From contig JANWIS010000145.1 of assembly GCA_025449775.1 (NCBI GenBank), positions 1-6,855 of the forward strand: 6,855 bases of DNA, written 5' to 3'. Positions 4,850-6,855 of the stretch are shown in pieces. The translations under genes were made by a program, and so were the position numbers. Position 1 is the stretch's first letter. Each line of letters opens with the position of its first letter. The notes beneath the pieces were generated by a model. It was given only the letters and a program-made list of their open reading frames with translations, was not told where the DNA came from and ran no database searches. This stretch comes from Ignavibacteriaceae bacterium (GTDB lineage: Bacteria > Bacteroidota > Ignavibacteria > Ignavibacteriales > Ignavibacteriaceae).

Positions 4850-6855
4850 ATGACTAATACAATCAAACTTCTATTAATTATTTCAACAATTACGTGTTAT
4901 ATCTCAGGCTGCGGTCCGCAAACATCCGAACTAAAAATTGCAAATGAGAAATATACACTGCCGAATGGTCTTCAGGTTATTCTTCATGAAGATAAGTCTG
5001 ATCCTGTAGTAGCAGTTGCTGTTGTTTATCATGTTGGTTCCAACAGAGAAGTTAAAGGGAGAACTGGTTTTGCACATTTGTTTGAACATATGATGTTCCA
5101 GGAATCACAACACGTTCCACAGGATCAATTCTTCAAAAAAATTCAGAATGCAGGAGGAACTTTAAACGGCGGAACATGGAATGACGGAACAGTTTATTTC
5201 CAGGTTGTGCCAAAGAATTCACTCGAGATGGTACTTTGGCTGGAATCAGACCGGATGGGATTTTTGTTAAGCACAGTTACTCAGGAAGCTTTTATGAACC
5301 AGCAGGCTGTTGTTCAGAATGAAAAGAGACAGAGATACGACAATGAACCGTACGGGCACACAAGCTATGTTTTACATAAACTTCTCTATCCGGAAAATCA
5401 TCCTTACAACTGGGAAACTATCGGTGAGCTGGAAGATTTAAGAAATGCAACTCTTGCTGATGTTCACGAGTTTTTCAGAAAGTGGTACGGACCGAATAAT
5501 GCAACACTCGTTATAGCCGGTGATTATGATAAGGAACAGATAAAAGATCAGATAGAAAAATATTTTGGTGAAATTAAAAAGAGCGACGATGTAAAACCAC
5601 TTAATCCTATGCCTGTTGTTCTTGATAAAACCAGAAGAGCTTACTATGAAGATAATTTTGCCAAGTCACCCGAACTAAATATTATTTTTCCGACATCACA
5701 GCAGTACACAAAAGATGATTATGCACTGAAACTTTTTGGTGAACTTTTTGCTCAAAGTAAAAAAGCTCCGCTTTATAAAGTAATTGTTGAGGAAAAGAAA
5801 CTGGCACCTTCCGTTACAGCGTACCAGAATTCTCAGGAGATTGCCGGTGAGTTCACCTTAACAATAAGAGCTTTCCCGGACAAAAATCTGGATGAAGTTG
5901 AGAAAGTAGTGATGGAATCGTTCGATAAGTTTGAAAAAGAAGGCTTCACTGACAAAGATCTCGATCGTGTTAAAGCAAAAGTTGAAACTCAATTTTATAA
6001 CCAGATATCAAGCGTACTTGGAAAGTCATTTCAGCTTGCAATCTATAATACTTTCACGGGTTCCCCGGATTTTGTAACCACTGATCTCGAAAATATTTTA
6101 AGCGTCACTAAAGAAGATGTGATGAATGCTTATAATAAATTTATTAAAGACAAACCATACGTAGTTACCAGTTTTGTACCTAAAGGAAATCCTCAGCTGG
6201 TTGCATTGAATTCAGAATTTTACCCTGTTGTGGAAGAAAAAATTGAAAACCAGGATGTCCATGCAATGAAGCAGGGTGAAAATATCGGAAGCGATCAGAT
6301 AAAGGTTGAAAAAATTGAATCTGCTTTCGACAGAAGTATTGAACCACCAGCTGGACCTGAACCGGAAATAAAAATTCCCGAAATATGGGAAGACGAACTT
6401 GCAAATGGAATCAGGATTTATGGAATTGAACAGAATGAAGTTCCACTTGTTAATTTTTCTATCACACTCAAAGGCGGAATGCTTCTCGATGATATGAATA
6501 AAATTGGGGTTGCAAATTTAATGTCTGATATTTTAATGGAAGGTACAAAAAACAAAACTCCGGTTGAGCTGGAAGAAGCAATTGATGAACTGGGTGCAAG
6601 TGTAAGCATGTACACAACAAAAGAAACTATTGTGATAGATGTTAACTGTCTCGCTTCAAAATTTTATAATGTTTACGATCTTGTGGAAGAAATTCTTTTT
6701 GAACCACGGTGGGATGAAAAAGAATTTGAAAGAATTAAAAGAGAAACCATCGAACGAATTAACAGAAATGAAGCTGACCCGACGGCAGTTGCTACGGATG
6801 TTTTCAATAAGCTGATTTACGGTGACAATAATATACTATCGAATAATACTTACGG
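4850..6855 (+). CDS. M16-family zinc metallopeptidase, lipoprotein (3' end outside window)
   Basis: The frame is open from ATG 4850 to the window edge, giving 668 residues without a stop. A lipoprotein signal peptide ends in the lipobox ISGC (residues 18-21), so C21 should be acylated and the enzyme anchored to a membrane facing the periplasm. The first M16 unit begins near YTLPNGLQVILHED and holds the inverted zinc site HLFEH (H76, E79 as base, H80). The third ligand is E158 in VVQNEKRQ, 78 residues after H80, as usual in M16. The unit continues through the companion fold (SSVLGKSFQLAIYNTFTG, 387-404). A second M16 unit begins near 511 (EIWEDELANGIRIY), but has NLMSD where HLFEH would be, so it is the non-catalytic half of the clam-shell. 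Members of this two-unit type are usually about 900 residues, so roughly a quarter is missing beyond the edge. Substrates are short peptides or protein fragments; the specific one is unknown. Confidence 0.93.
   Translation, partial: MTNTIKLLLIISTITCYISGCGPQTSELKIANEKYTLPNGLQVILHEDKSDPVVAVAVVYHVGSNREVKGRTGFAHLFEHMMFQESQHVPQDQFFKKIQNAGGTLNGGTWNDGTVYFQVVPKNSLEMVLWLESDRMGFLLSTVTQEAFMNQQAVVQNEKRQRYDNEPYGHTSYVLHKLLYPENHPYNWETIGELEDLRNATLADVHEFFRKWYGPNNATLVIAGDYDKEQIKDQIEKYFGEIKKSDDVKPLNPMPVVLDKTRRAYYEDNFAKSPELNIIFPTSQQYTKDDYALKLFGELFAQSKKAPLYKVIVEEKKLAPSVTAYQNSQEIAGEFTLTIRAFPDKNLDEVEKVVMESFDKFEKEGFTDKDLDRVKAKVETQFYNQISSVLGKSFQLAIYNTFTGSPDFVTTDLENILSVTKEDVMNAYNKFIKDKPYVVTSFVPKGNPQLVALNSEFYPVVEEKIENQDVHAMKQGENIGSDQIKVEKIESAFDRSIEPPAGPEPEIKIPEIWEDELANGIRIYGIEQNEVPLVNFSITLKGGMLLDDMNKIGVANLMSDILMEGTKNKTPVELEEAIDELGASVSMYTTKETIVIDVNCLASKFYNVYDLVEEILFEPRWDEKEFERIKRETIERINRNEADPTAVATDVFNKLIYGDNNILSNNTY

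Noticed and set aside
6180..6615. Two open minus-strand frames (6180-6404 and 6418-6615)
   Set aside because: Both are antisense to the M16 peptidase, whose conserved units cover the region; no ribosome sites.

Overview
The window looks like a chromosomal piece of an AT-rich, Gram-negative member of the Bacteroidota/Ignavibacteriota/Chlorobi branch. The signs are a TAnnTTTG-type promoter (-7 element TATATTTG) in front of the tRNA, a tRNA without encoded CCA, a TonB-dependent receptor carrying an N-terminal carboxypeptidase-regulatory-like domain, and Sec-exported and lipid-anchored envelope proteins. The phylum call is inferred from these features; no marker gene is present to settle it.

Bases 1-535 hold an initiator tRNA-Met with its promoter and terminator. 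After it comes a tiny GIY-YIG nuclease gene, and then a second, degenerate copy of the tRNA 3' end plus terminator. The nuclease gene is therefore bracketed by direct repeats of the tRNA tail, and the downstream copy contains an extra perfect hairpin (TCCCGACTTTGTCGGGA). This is the most unusual structure in the window and looks like a minimal tRNA-targeting mobile or selfish unit.

Bases 537-3760 are dominated by a minus-strand TonB-dependent outer-membrane receptor (895 aa) with a strong Shine-Dalgarno sequence and a plausible promoter. Behind it lies a gene-poor AT-rich stretch (3225-3766). In that stretch I see a possible 59-residue minus-strand ORF with its own promoter-like TTTG-N20-CACATTTG signal, an inverted repeat, and the terminator of the next gene.

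Bases 3767-4210 encode, on the minus strand, a small exported HEAT-repeat protein. It diverges from a plus-strand set: an unrecognised 80-residue protein with two membrane helices (4449-4691), then a large M16-family zinc peptidase lipoprotein (from 4850) that runs off the end of the window after 668 residues.

No obvious pathway links the genes. The common theme from 537 onward is the cell envelope: outer-membrane import, an exported scaffold-type repeat protein, a small membrane protein and a lipid-anchored peptidase. Each appears to be its own transcription unit. There are no CRISPR arrays, rRNA genes or classical insertion sequences.
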